From positions 1-10,905 of the forward strand of contig JABAYZ010000253.1 of the NCBI GenBank assembly GCA_018608735.1: a DNA stretch of 10,905 nucleotides. The letters are read 5' to 3'. Below are positions 1 to 5,970 of this stretch, piece after piece. Both the position numbers and the translations under genes were made by a program. The notes under the pieces are model-generated. The model had not been told where the DNA came from. It saw nothing but the letters and a program-made list of their open reading frames with translations, and made no database searches. Within the stretch, counting starts at the first letter, position 1. Each line of letters starts with the position of its first letter. The DNA is from Flavobacteriaceae bacterium (GTDB taxonomy: Bacteria; Bacteroidota; Bacteroidia; Flavobacteriales; Flavobacteriaceae).

Positions 1-182
1 GTATTTTCAAATACAAACATCATTTCTTGATTTAAAATAGGAGTGTTTAATGATATCCATTGCATCATTTTTTTAAACCCCTCATTTGAGTTTTCAAATT
101 GAAAAACAATTTGTTTTGTGTGTATGCAAACATCAATTAATAATTTACTTACATCAATTCCAATAATTTCTTTTGTTTTCAT
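1..182 (-). CDS. IS110-family transposase (recombinase), N-terminal 60 residues, cut by window edge
   Basis: The ATG at 182-180 opens a frame that stays open to the window edge, giving 60 complete codons. The protein begins MKTKEIIGIDVSKLLIDVC and reaches MMFVFENT. The GIDVSK block and the later FEN(T) block match the start of the RuvC-like DEDD domain of IS110 transposases. Asp10 and Glu59 are 49 residues apart, the same spacing as Asp11 and Glu60 of IS621. The other two catalytic aspartates and the C-terminal Tnp domain with its serine nucleophile would lie outside the window. In this family the enzyme recombines donor and target DNA guided by a bridge RNA made from the element's own non-coding end. 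The start is supported by family alignment; no Shine-Dalgarno is seen, as usual in Bacteroidota. Whether the gene is intact cannot be judged. Confidence 0.9.
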   Translation of the reverse strand, partial: MKTKEIIGIDVSKLLIDVCIHTKQIVFQFENSNEGFKKMMQWISLNTPILNQEMMFVFEN

Positions 183-208
183 AATTTTGTAATTATAAGT
201 TAATAAAT

Positions 209-272
209 AGTTACTTAAACTAAGACCTTTAATAAGGACGGAAACTGAAATTCTATATGGTTCTAAGTAACT
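209..272 (-). repeat. Stem-loop 2 of the candidate bridge RNA (putative donor-binding loop)
   Basis: This is a perfect 9-bp inverted repeat (209-217 and 264-272) enclosing 46 nt, ending 26 bases before the transposase start codon. As in loop 1, the 3' arm carries UUAGU just before the closing stem (223-219). An inner CCUU/AAGG hairpin (237-226) is possible. By position it would be the donor-binding loop that recognises the element's own joined ends. Confidence 0.55.
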
Positions 273-276
273 TTAT

Positions 277-348
277 AAAAGAACGGAGACTAATACGGGG
301 GATGGCTCTTAGAAGCTAGCTGGCCGCGAAAGTTCACTCCGTTCTTTT
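277..348 (-). repeat. Stem-loop 1 of the candidate bridge RNA (putative target-binding loop)
   Basis: This is a perfect 12-bp inverted repeat (277-288 and 337-348) enclosing 48 nt. By position it is the first, target-binding loop. The 5' side of the loop contains TCGCGGCCAGC (329-319), which resembles TCACGGCTAGC at 479-469. The 3' side ends in UUAGU next to the stem. Guide assignments are inference. Confidence 0.6.
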
Positions 349-542
349 GCTTTTTAATTATCAACAAAATACGAGTTATTAACAAAGAAAAAAAGAAGCA
401 AAAAAAGAAATTTCATCATCATTACTACGATTTTAATTTAAGGTTATTTCTATTTTGCTAATCTAAAGGCTAGCCGTGACAGCTAGAGTAAGAAGAAAAA
501 AAGGAAATAGAATAAACAATGAGTAGAACATATACTAATGAA

Positions 543-601
543 TTTGTTAACTGCATCATGCAAACAGCCTGACGTTTGCGCAACTGTGGGAAATTAACAA
601 A
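543..601. repeat. Nested inverted repeat of unknown role
   Basis: The outer arms TTTGTTAA (543-550) and TTAACAAA (594-601) are perfect complements. Inside, GCAAAC (560-565) and GTTTGC (574-579) form a second perfect stem with an 8-nt loop. The palindrome TTGCGCAA (576-583) overlaps the inner stem. The whole lies 26 bases before the start of the secreted-protein gene, between that gene and the IS110 end. It could be a folded leader, a small repeat element or the footprint of older mobile DNA. No known family is recognised. The rest of 351-542 is AT-rich with two purine-rich tracts (about 380-410 and 488-513) and no gene that I can support. Confidence 0.4.
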
Positions 602-627
602 CAAAATCTACTGTTAAATAAACTAAT

Positions 628-1269
628 ATGAAAATAAGCTTTACAATATTGATATTTCTATTCACGCAAATATTTTATTCTCAAGTTAAGATTGAAGAGG
701 ACAACTTGACTATTGAGTATGCAAAAACTAAAAAAGCGAGTCAATTTATAGGGATGGTAACAAACGTTAGAACAAAGTCAGATGAAATAGTTCAATACAA
801 TATTAAAGTCAGAATTGAGATGAGTGATAATAACATAAGGCCTTTTGATGCTAACAAGTTTTCACTATTAGATAACCAAAATGAAATAAGATTAAGACCC
901 ATAGATGTAACATACACAAATTTGACAGATAAATGGCATTTCATTAAATTAATTAAGAATAAACCCAAATATAAATCTTTAGAAGATCGATATGAACCAG
1001 ATATAAAAGATACGTTTTTAGATTATGAGTTTGAAGGGATTAATAATTTAAGCTTACCTATATGTTATGAAGCATATAATAAATATAAAATAAGTTTTAA
1101 AAATCCAGATAGGGAATGTCATGAATCATATTTTGAGCCTAAAGATTTAAGAAAGAGAAATATAAACTTGTATTTTCCAATACTAAAAAATGTAAATAAT
1201 GTCACGCTTTATTATGGGTATACGAAAATTGCAGATATAAAGTTAAAAGTTAAGAATAAAAAACACTAA
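628..1269 (+). CDS. Secreted protein of unknown function
   Basis: This protein of 213 residues is not a family I recognise. Residues 1-19 form a typical signal peptide: a Lys at position 2, a hydrophobic run ILIFLFTQIFY and a likely cut after Ser18-Gln19. There is no lipobox cysteine and no later membrane segment, so it is probably periplasmic or exported. The mature part is polar and lysine-rich, with alternating hydrophobic residues that suggest beta strands, for example around 40-65 and 183-208. It has two cysteines (about 146 and 163). Hand count of one 120-base sample (1021-1140) gives 25% G+C, well below the metabolic genes to the right. With the IS110 end beside it, this suggests acquired or fast-evolving accessory DNA. 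It is probably monocistronic; its 3' end faces the GHMP kinase gene. Confidence 0.75.
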   Translation: MKISFTILIFLFTQIFYSQVKIEEDNLTIEYAKTKKASQFIGMVTNVRTKSDEIVQYNIKVRIEMSDNNIRPFDANKFSLLDNQNEIRLRPIDVTYTNLTDKWHFIKLIKNKPKYKSLEDRYEPDIKDTFLDYEFEGINNLSLPICYEAYNKYKISFKNPDRECHESYFEPKDLRKRNINLYFPILKNVNNVTLYYGYTKIADIKLKVKNKKH

Positions 1270-1318
1270 CCTCCAATCACGCCACCCCCGCTCCGCAAAG
1301 TCTCCCGACTTTGAGACA
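1270..1318. repeat. GC-rich hairpin patch in the convergent intergenic region
   Basis: Directly after the stop codon the composition jumps: CCACCCCCGCTCCG is followed by CAAAGTC (1296-1302), TCCC, then GACTTTG (1307-1313), a perfect 7-bp stem with a 4-nt loop. GTCTC (1301-1305) can alternatively pair with GAGAC (1313-1317). No T-run follows, so it is not a standard terminator. The abrupt contrast with the AT-rich flanks suggests a dispersed intergenic repeat of the type found in flavobacterial genomes, but this cannot be shown from one copy. Confidence 0.4.
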
Positions 1319-1385
1319 CATAAAAGGAACAATAAATAAGTTAAAAGCATAAATTTGAAATAAGTTTATATCATACGAAATCAAG

Positions 1386-1400
1386 AAAAAACACGTTTTT
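1386..1400 (-). terminator. Possible weak terminator after the GHMP kinase gene
   Basis: On the minus strand AAAAA, CGTG, TTTTTT follows and overlaps the stop codon: a 5-bp all-A/T stem followed by a short T-run. The stem is weak, so it is only a candidate end for the HMG-CoA reductase/GHMP kinase transcript. Confidence 0.25.
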
Positions 1401-2307
1401 ACAAAATCATATCTGAAAAAGGAACAACCGTCGTATAGCCCTTAGACTTAAAATAGGCCATATCAGTAGCGTTACCAGTGGCGAGGAAGAAGTCACCGCC
1501 CCAAGCACCCAAGCTCTTAATAGCCCCCTGATAATCTGAAAACAATGCCCCTTTTAAAGGCGGTTGTTGGAGAAGTGTAGAGATGTAACGTTCGTGTGTT
1601 TCTATCAGCGATTCAAAGGTGTTCAAGTCGCTGCAATTCAAAAGTTCTAAAGTTAGACTGTTTAGCTCCGAAAAATCAAGCGATGTATCTGCAGTCAGTG
1701 ATTTGTAGGTTGCAATCCCCTCTCTACTGTTTTGTTTTTGGTTGCGGTGGACAAAAAATAATGACGCTGAAAAAGAAGGCGAAAACACTACAGGTTTAAT
1801 CGTTGGTTTCTCGTTTTTCAATTGATACAAAATCCCCGAATCGTATTGTGCGCAAGCTACATCAAATCCACTACCGCCAAAAGTCAGAGCCAGCAATTCA
1901 AACGCATCTACTTGGGCCCATTGGGCTAAATTATTAATTAGGGTAGAGGAGGAGCCTAAGCCCCAGTTTTCTGGAAATTCGAGGGTTGATGTGATGATAT
2001 ACCCTTGTTGAGCTTCAAAAAGAGTTGGGTTCAACTGTTGCAAAGCTTCCAAAACTTGTACGAGACGAGCTGCAATAGCTGATGTATTGGATGTGGAAAT
2101 TTTTAAAAAAGGATCGATCGTAAATTCTGCTTCAAACCAAACCACCCCTTCATTGGAAATGCTTTTCCAATGGATTGTGTTTTTAGAAGAAGTTTCAACT
2201 TTTAGGAATTGCCCAAATTTGGTTGGCAACGCCAAAGCCAAAGCGCCGTCTAAAACCGCATATTCTGCGCTGATCAATAATTTTCCATGACTGTAAAACG
2301 ATTGCAT
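1399..2307 (-). CDS. GHMP-family kinase (GYDLA-type), probable mevalonate-pathway kinase
   Basis: This cytosolic protein of 302 residues belongs to the GHMP (galacto-, homoserine, mevalonate, phosphomevalonate) kinase superfamily. Motif 1 is HGKLLISAEYAVLDGA (7-22). The ATP-binding motif 2 is PENWGLGSSSTL (112-123). GSGFDVA (145-151) corresponds to the signature after which the Bacteroidota GYDLA subfamily is named. The C-terminal glycine-rich motif 3 is GAWGGDF (267-273). The length is normal for the family. It starts inside the stop of the HMG-CoA reductase gene (TAATG), so the two are very likely co-translated. The pairing suggests that it phosphorylates mevalonate or phosphomevalonate for isoprenoid synthesis. 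Membership of the superfamily is clear, the exact substrate is inference. No second start looks better than the ATG at 2307-2305. Confidence 0.9.
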   Translation of the reverse strand: MQSFYSHGKLLISAEYAVLDGALALALPTKFGQFLKVETSSKNTIHWKSISNEGVVWFEAEFTIDPFLKISTSNTSAIAARLVQVLEALQQLNPTLFEAQQGYIITSTLEFPENWGLGSSSTLINNLAQWAQVDAFELLALTFGGSGFDVACAQYDSGILYQLKNEKPTIKPVVFSPSFSASLFFVHRNQKQNSREGIATYKSLTADTSLDFSELNSLTLELLNCSDLNTFESLIETHERYISTLLQQPPLKGALFSDYQGAIKSLGAWGGDFFLATGNATDMAYFKSKGYTTVVPFSDMIL

Positions 2308-3590
2308 TAGGCTCTTAGGTTTTTAAGGGCTTCAACCACTGCACTGTGGGTGACGGTATGGGTTTTGAAGTGTTCGATTAAGTGTATTTTTTCAGCGGTA
2401 TTGGCTTCAAATTGATTCAATATATTAAGCAAGTGCATTTTCATATGTCCTTGTTGAATGCCGGTTGTGGTGAGGGATTTTAAGGCGGCAAAATTTTGAG
2501 CAAGTCCCGCCACGGCCACAACTTCCATCAATTCCTTGGCAGAAGGGTTACCTAACATCTCCAAGGCAGTTTTTACCATGGGGTGTAAGCCTGTCAGTCC
2601 GCCAACAGTACCCAGCGCAAGTGGTAGTTCAATCCAAAATTTAAACACTCCATCTTCTAAAGAAGCATGCGTTAAACTTGAATAACTCCCTGAACGTGCG
2701 GCGTAGGCATGTACGCCTGCTTCCACCGCTCTAAAGTCATTTCCAGTCGCTAATACTACAGAGTCCACGCCGTTCATAATACCTTTATTATGCGTCACTG
2801 CACGGTAGGGTTCCACTTCAGCAATCTGTACGGCTTGTATAAATCTATCTGCAAATTCTTGACCTGTATAGGAGTTTGTTGCGAGTGCATCCACCTTACA
2901 ACTCACTTCGGCACGCACAATACAATCCGGAACATAATTAGACAAAATACTCATCACCACCTGAATGTTTTTTGAACAGACTTTAAAGGTTGTTGCAATC
3001 TGTTCCAAACAGGAATTGATGAAATTTGCGCCCATGGCATCTTTGGTTTCAAATGTCACATGCAGTTGATAGTATCCAGAAAGTTTAGCAGTTTTATCAA
3101 CCAATGCGATGTCTAAAATACCACCTCCACGCGCCTCCATATTTTTGGTGATGGCTTTTGTTGCCTCGAAAAGTTGTGGTTTTATCGTTTTAAATAGAGC
3201 TTCCAATTCAGAAAATGCTCCGTGAAACATAAAATGAACTTGACCCACTTTGGTTGTAGAGCGTACTTTTGCTTTGAAACCGCCGCGTTTCATCCAAAAT
3301 TTTGCAGCATTACTTGCTGCAGCAATTACCGAACTTTCTTCGATAGTCATGGGGATGACATACATTTTATTGTTAATCAAAAAATTTGGAGCCACTCCAA
3401 AAGGGAGGTAGAAGTTAGAAATCGTATTTTCGGTAAATTCGTCATGGAGCTTCTGAAGTGCGATATCAGAATTCCAATACCGTTCCAAATCGGCTTTAGC
3501 CTGAGGATTATTTTGAAAATGAGTTGAGATTAACCACTCAATTTTTTCAGCTTTTGTAAACTTTGAAAAACCAGAAACGGAATTCTCCAT
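2307..3590 (-). CDS. Hydroxymethylglutaryl-CoA reductase, class II
   Basis: The enzyme interconverts HMG-CoA and mevalonate with NAD(P)H and acts in the cytosol. Positions here are from the ATG at 3590-3588 (427 residues); a TTG eight codons earlier (3614) is unlikely because it sits inside the promoter -7 element. PMTIEESSVIAAASNAA (80-96) contains the catalytic Glu85. HNKGIMNG contains Lys269, GNDFRAVEAG contains Asp285 and GIQQGHMKMH contains His382. Their spacing matches Glu83, Lys267, Asp283 and His381 of the Pseudomonas mevalonii enzyme. DAMGAN (184-189) is the class II cofactor-domain motif. No membrane segment is present. The class is often labelled degradative, but the coupled GHMP kinase argues for a biosynthetic role here. 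The stop overlaps the kinase start by one base. Confidence 0.95.
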   Translation of the reverse strand: MENSVSGFSKFTKAEKIEWLISTHFQNNPQAKADLERYWNSDIALQKLHDEFTENTISNFYLPFGVAPNFLINNKMYVIPMTIEESSVIAAASNAAKFWMKRGGFKAKVRSTTKVGQVHFMFHGAFSELEALFKTIKPQLFEATKAITKNMEARGGGILDIALVDKTAKLSGYYQLHVTFETKDAMGANFINSCLEQIATTFKVCSKNIQVVMSILSNYVPDCIVRAEVSCKVDALATNSYTGQEFADRFIQAVQIAEVEPYRAVTHNKGIMNGVDSVVLATGNDFRAVEAGVHAYAARSGSYSSLTHASLEDGVFKFWIELPLALGTVGGLTGLHPMVKTALEMLGNPSAKELMEVVAVAGLAQNFAALKSLTTTGIQQGHMKMHLLNILNQFEANTAEKIHLIEHFKTHTVTHSAVVEALKNLRA

Positions 3591-3611
3591 AAATGTCTTT
3601 TTTTTGAAATA

Positions 3612-3619
3612 CAAAGATA
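3612..3619 (-). promoter_or_regulatory. Bacteroidota -7 promoter element before the HMG-CoA reductase gene
   Basis: TATCTTTG on the minus strand fits TAnnTTTG exactly and lies 21 bases before the ATG. No convincing -33 TTTG is seen at the usual spacing. Its position argues for the ATG at 3590 over the upstream TTG. Confidence 0.5.
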
Positions 3620-3644
3620 CTATTCTTCAAATTATTATGGCGTA

Positions 3645-3661
3645 GCAATTATTGTAATTGC
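3645..3661. promoter_or_regulatory. 17-bp palindrome in the divergent promoter region (possible operator)
   Basis: GCAATTA, TTG, TAATTGC is a perfect 7-bp inverted repeat with a 3-base centre. It lies between the divergent HMG-CoA reductase and peptidase genes, just upstream of the -33 position of the former. Its size and place suit a dimeric regulator, but no cognate regulator is in view and AT-rich DNA gives such repeats by chance. Confidence 0.3.
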
Positions 3662-3704
3662 ATATTTATCTGTTAATATTAATGGTTTTTTGCTAATTTT
3701 TTAG

Positions 3705-3712
3705 TAAACTTG
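3705..3712 (+). promoter_or_regulatory. Possible -7 element for the peptidase/transporter genes
   Basis: TAAACTTG differs from TAnnTTTG at one base and lies 29 bases before the peptidase ATG. The -33 partner is not at the expected distance, so this is tentative. Confidence 0.28.
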
Positions 3713-3741
3713 AGCTAATATTATCAAAAACCCTATTTATT

Positions 3742-5931
3742 ATGAAAGCGCCTTTAATCTATCTATTCAGTTGTCTGTTTATATTAACAGCGGCTTCACA
3801 AACATCTTCCATCTCTCTTGATCAGATTTGGGATGGGACTTTCAGAACACAAGGCCTGACTGCTTTGCATTCGATGAACAATGGACAACAGTATTCGGTA
3901 TTAAATTTTGACAGATCAACCCGATCCACTACCATTGATTTATATGACTATAAAACCTTATCCAAACTCAAAACCATCGCAACCTCCCAATCGATGGACG
4001 CCATTCCTTATTTTACCAATTACACGTTCAGTGACGATGAAACTCAAGTCCTCCTTGAAACCGAAAGAGAGCCGATATTTCGATACTCTTTTTTAGGGGT
4101 ATTTTATGTGTATAATATCAATTCCAAACGTCTTGAGAAAATTTCTGAATATAAAATTCAAGAACCTCACTTTTCACCAGATGGAACAAAAGTGGCCTAT
4201 GGTCGAAATAATAATATATATATAAAAGATTTGACATCGGGAGCCACAAAGCAAATTACGTTTGATGGCCAAAAAAATAAAATCATTAATGGCATTACAG
4301 ATTGGGTGTATGAAGAGGAATTTGCCTTTGTACGCGCTTTTGAATGGAATGCTTCCAGTAATAAAATTGCTTTTATTCGTTTTGATGAAACTGAAGTTCC
4401 AGAATTTTCAATGGATATTTACGGCACCGAACTGTATCAAACTCAAGAGGTGTTTAAGTACCCAAAAGCAGGAGAGAAAAATGCAGAAGTATCGCTTCAT
4501 TTCTATGATTTAAACGCAGATAAAATTTCTAGTGTTGATTTATCCAAGACCTATGATGATTTTTATATTCCTAGAATTAAATGGACTAACGACCCCAATA
4601 TTCTATCGGCTCAATACATGAACAGACATCAAAACAGCTTAGACCTTTGGCTGATTAACCCAGCAACTAATCAAGCCAACTTAGTGTTGACAGAAAAAGA
4701 TGATGCCTATGTAGATGTCACAGATAACCTTACCTTTCTTGAAGATAATAGTTTCATCTGGACGAGTGAAAAAGATGGTTTTAATCATATCTATCATTAC
4801 GCCAAAGATGGAAAACTGAAAAATCAAATCACAAAAGGTGCTTGGGAAGTAACGGCTTATTATGGGTTCAATGAATCCGCCAAAACACTCTACTACCAAT
4901 CTGTAGAACATGGATCTATCAATCGGGATGTGTATTCAATTCGTTTAAATGGTAAAAACAAAAAACGACTCTCATTACAAGAGGGTACAAATGATGCAGA
5001 CTTTAGTGCAAATTTCACCTATTTCATCAAAACTTATTCCAGTGCCACAACACCACCAAAGTTTACATTAAACGATTCCAAAACAGGTCGATTGGTAAAA
5101 AACATTAAAGATAATTCAGCACTTTTAGAAACTCTAAGTCGCTATAAATTTTCTAACAAAGAATTCAGTACCATCAATGTCAACGGTAATGATTTAAACA
5201 TGTGGATGCTAAAGCCTGCCGACTTTGACGCCACTAAAACCTATCCACTTTTAATGTTTCAATACTCAGGGCCAGGGTCGCAACAAGTGGCAAATTCTTG
5301 GAATAATTCGCGAGATTATTGGCACCATTTTTTAGCACAACAAGGCTATATCGTGGCTTGTGTAGATGGACGTGGCACAGGATTCAAAGGGGCCGATTTT
5401 AAAAAAGTCACCTATTTAAATCTTGTTAAATACGAAACTGAAGATCAAATTCAGGCCGCAAAACAAATAAGCACACTACCCTATATAGACGCGAGTCGAA
5501 TTGGGATTTGGGGATGGAGTTACGGCGGTCATATGAGCACCAACTGTTTGCTAAAAGGAAATGATGTTTTTAAAATGGCCATTGCTGTGGCACCTGTCAC
5601 AAGCTGGCGTTTCTATGACACCATTTACACGGAGCGTTTTATGCGAACCCCACAAGAAAATCCAAGCGGTTATGATGATAATTCTCCATTTAACTATCCA
5701 GAATTATTAAAAGGCGATTACCTTTTGGTACATGGATCTGGCGATGACAATGTGCATGTCCAACATACGATGCGTATGGTAGAAGCCTTGATTCAAGCCG
5801 ATAAACAGTTTGACTGGGCCATCTATCCCGATAAAAACCACAGCATTTATGGTGGGAATACCACCATGCATTTATACACGAAAATGACTAATTTTTTACA
5901 CGAGAAATTGGGCGATAAACGAACGAATTAA
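3742..5931 (+). CDS. Dipeptidyl peptidase IV-like S9 family serine peptidase, exported
   Basis: This protein of 729 residues removes N-terminal dipeptides, typically with proline in second position. A signal peptide (about 1-19, ending AAS-Q) sends it out of the cytoplasm; it has no lipobox. Residues from about 35 to 470 form the DPPIV N-terminal beta-propeller, including DWVYEEE (187-193), whose glutamates bind the free amino terminus of the substrate in DPP4. The alpha/beta-hydrolase domain follows: YSGPGSQ with oxyanion Tyr508, GWSYGG with nucleophile Ser593, HGSGDDNVH with Asp668, and DKNHSIYGG with His700. The triad is complete, the EE motif is intact and the length is typical. Two peptide transporters follow after 39 bp, so its products are probably imported by them. 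The exact substrate preference is inferred from family. Confidence 0.95.
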   Translation: MKAPLIYLFSCLFILTAASQTSSISLDQIWDGTFRTQGLTALHSMNNGQQYSVLNFDRSTRSTTIDLYDYKTLSKLKTIATSQSMDAIPYFTNYTFSDDETQVLLETEREPIFRYSFLGVFYVYNINSKRLEKISEYKIQEPHFSPDGTKVAYGRNNNIYIKDLTSGATKQITFDGQKNKIINGITDWVYEEEFAFVRAFEWNASSNKIAFIRFDETEVPEFSMDIYGTELYQTQEVFKYPKAGEKNAEVSLHFYDLNADKISSVDLSKTYDDFYIPRIKWTNDPNILSAQYMNRHQNSLDLWLINPATNQANLVLTEKDDAYVDVTDNLTFLEDNSFIWTSEKDGFNHIYHYAKDGKLKNQITKGAWEVTAYYGFNESAKTLYYQSVEHGSINRDVYSIRLNGKNKKRLSLQEGTNDADFSANFTYFIKTYSSATTPPKFTLNDSKTGRLVKNIKDNSALLETLSRYKFSNKEFSTINVNGNDLNMWMLKPADFDATKTYPLLMFQYSGPGSQQVANSWNNSRDYWHHFLAQQGYIVACVDGRGTGFKGADFKKVTYLNLVKYETEDQIQAAKQISTLPYIDASRIGIWGWSYGGHMSTNCLLKGNDVFKMAIAVAPVTSWRFYDTIYTERFMRTPQENPSGYDDNSPFNYPELLKGDYLLVHGSGDDNVHVQHTMRMVEALIQADKQFDWAIYPDKNHSIYGGNTTMHLYTKMTNFLHEKLGDKRTN

Positions 5932-5970
5932 AATTAACCAATAAATAATTTATTAACTAATACTAAATTT

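Larger units (their letters stand above)
209..350 (-). ncRNA. candidate IS110 bridge RNA (two-loop guide RNA)
   Basis: Read on the minus strand, between the presumed element end and the transposase start, are two consecutive inverted repeats. Stem 1 pairs 348-337 with 288-277 (AAAAGAACGGAG against its exact complement, 12 bp) around a 48-nt loop. After a 4-nt spacer, stem 2 pairs 272-264 with 217-209 (AGTTACTTA, 9 bp, extendable by a G-U and an A-U pair) around a 46-nt loop. A small hairpin can form inside loop 1 (GCUU-CUAA-GAGC) and another inside loop 2 (CCUU-AUUA-AAGG). Stem, internal loop with apical hairpin, stem, repeated twice in front of the transposase, is the architecture of the IS621 bridge RNA: target-binding loop first, donor-binding loop second. 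Stem 1 is far more GC-rich than its surroundings. Any 5' leader hairpin and exact RNA ends are not resolved. The alternative is a cis-acting leader structure of the transposase mRNA. Confidence 0.62.
1..470 (-). mobile_element. IS110-family insertion sequence, left end (partial)
   Basis: The element is read on the minus strand. It comprises a transposase N-terminus (182 down to the window edge) and the non-coding left end upstream of it, which carries two large stem-loops. IS110 elements have no terminal inverted repeats, so the outer end cannot be read off directly. The best guess is near 464-479, where an 11-nt string in the first stem-loop recurs with 9 of 11 identical bases. The transposase C-terminus and right end lie outside the window. 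The transposase assignment is strong. The outer coordinate is an estimate and could be wrong by more than 100 bases. Confidence 0.72.

Noticed and set aside
519..572. Short frame of 17 codons starting MSRTYTNEF, reminiscent of the start of some transposase OrfA proteins
   Set aside because: It stops after 17 codons, overlaps the nested repeat and has no continuation in another frame that I could recognise.
546..598. Integron attC-like site formed by GTTAAC ... TTAAC arms
   Set aside because: The arms do not give the paired R and L boxes expected of attC and no integrase or cassette array is seen.
1596..3527. Several plus-strand frames of 60-100 codons inside the kinase and reductase genes
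   Set aside because: They are antisense to genes with complete catalytic motifs and encode no recognisable domains.
3591..3614. Upstream TTG start for HMG-CoA reductase adding eight residues
   Set aside because: The TTG is part of the TATCTTTG promoter element, the added residues are not conserved-looking, and an ATG is available at the family's expected start.
3673..3682. TTAATATTAA palindrome before the peptidase gene
   Set aside because: It is entirely A/T, and such 10-bp palindromes are expected by chance in this composition.
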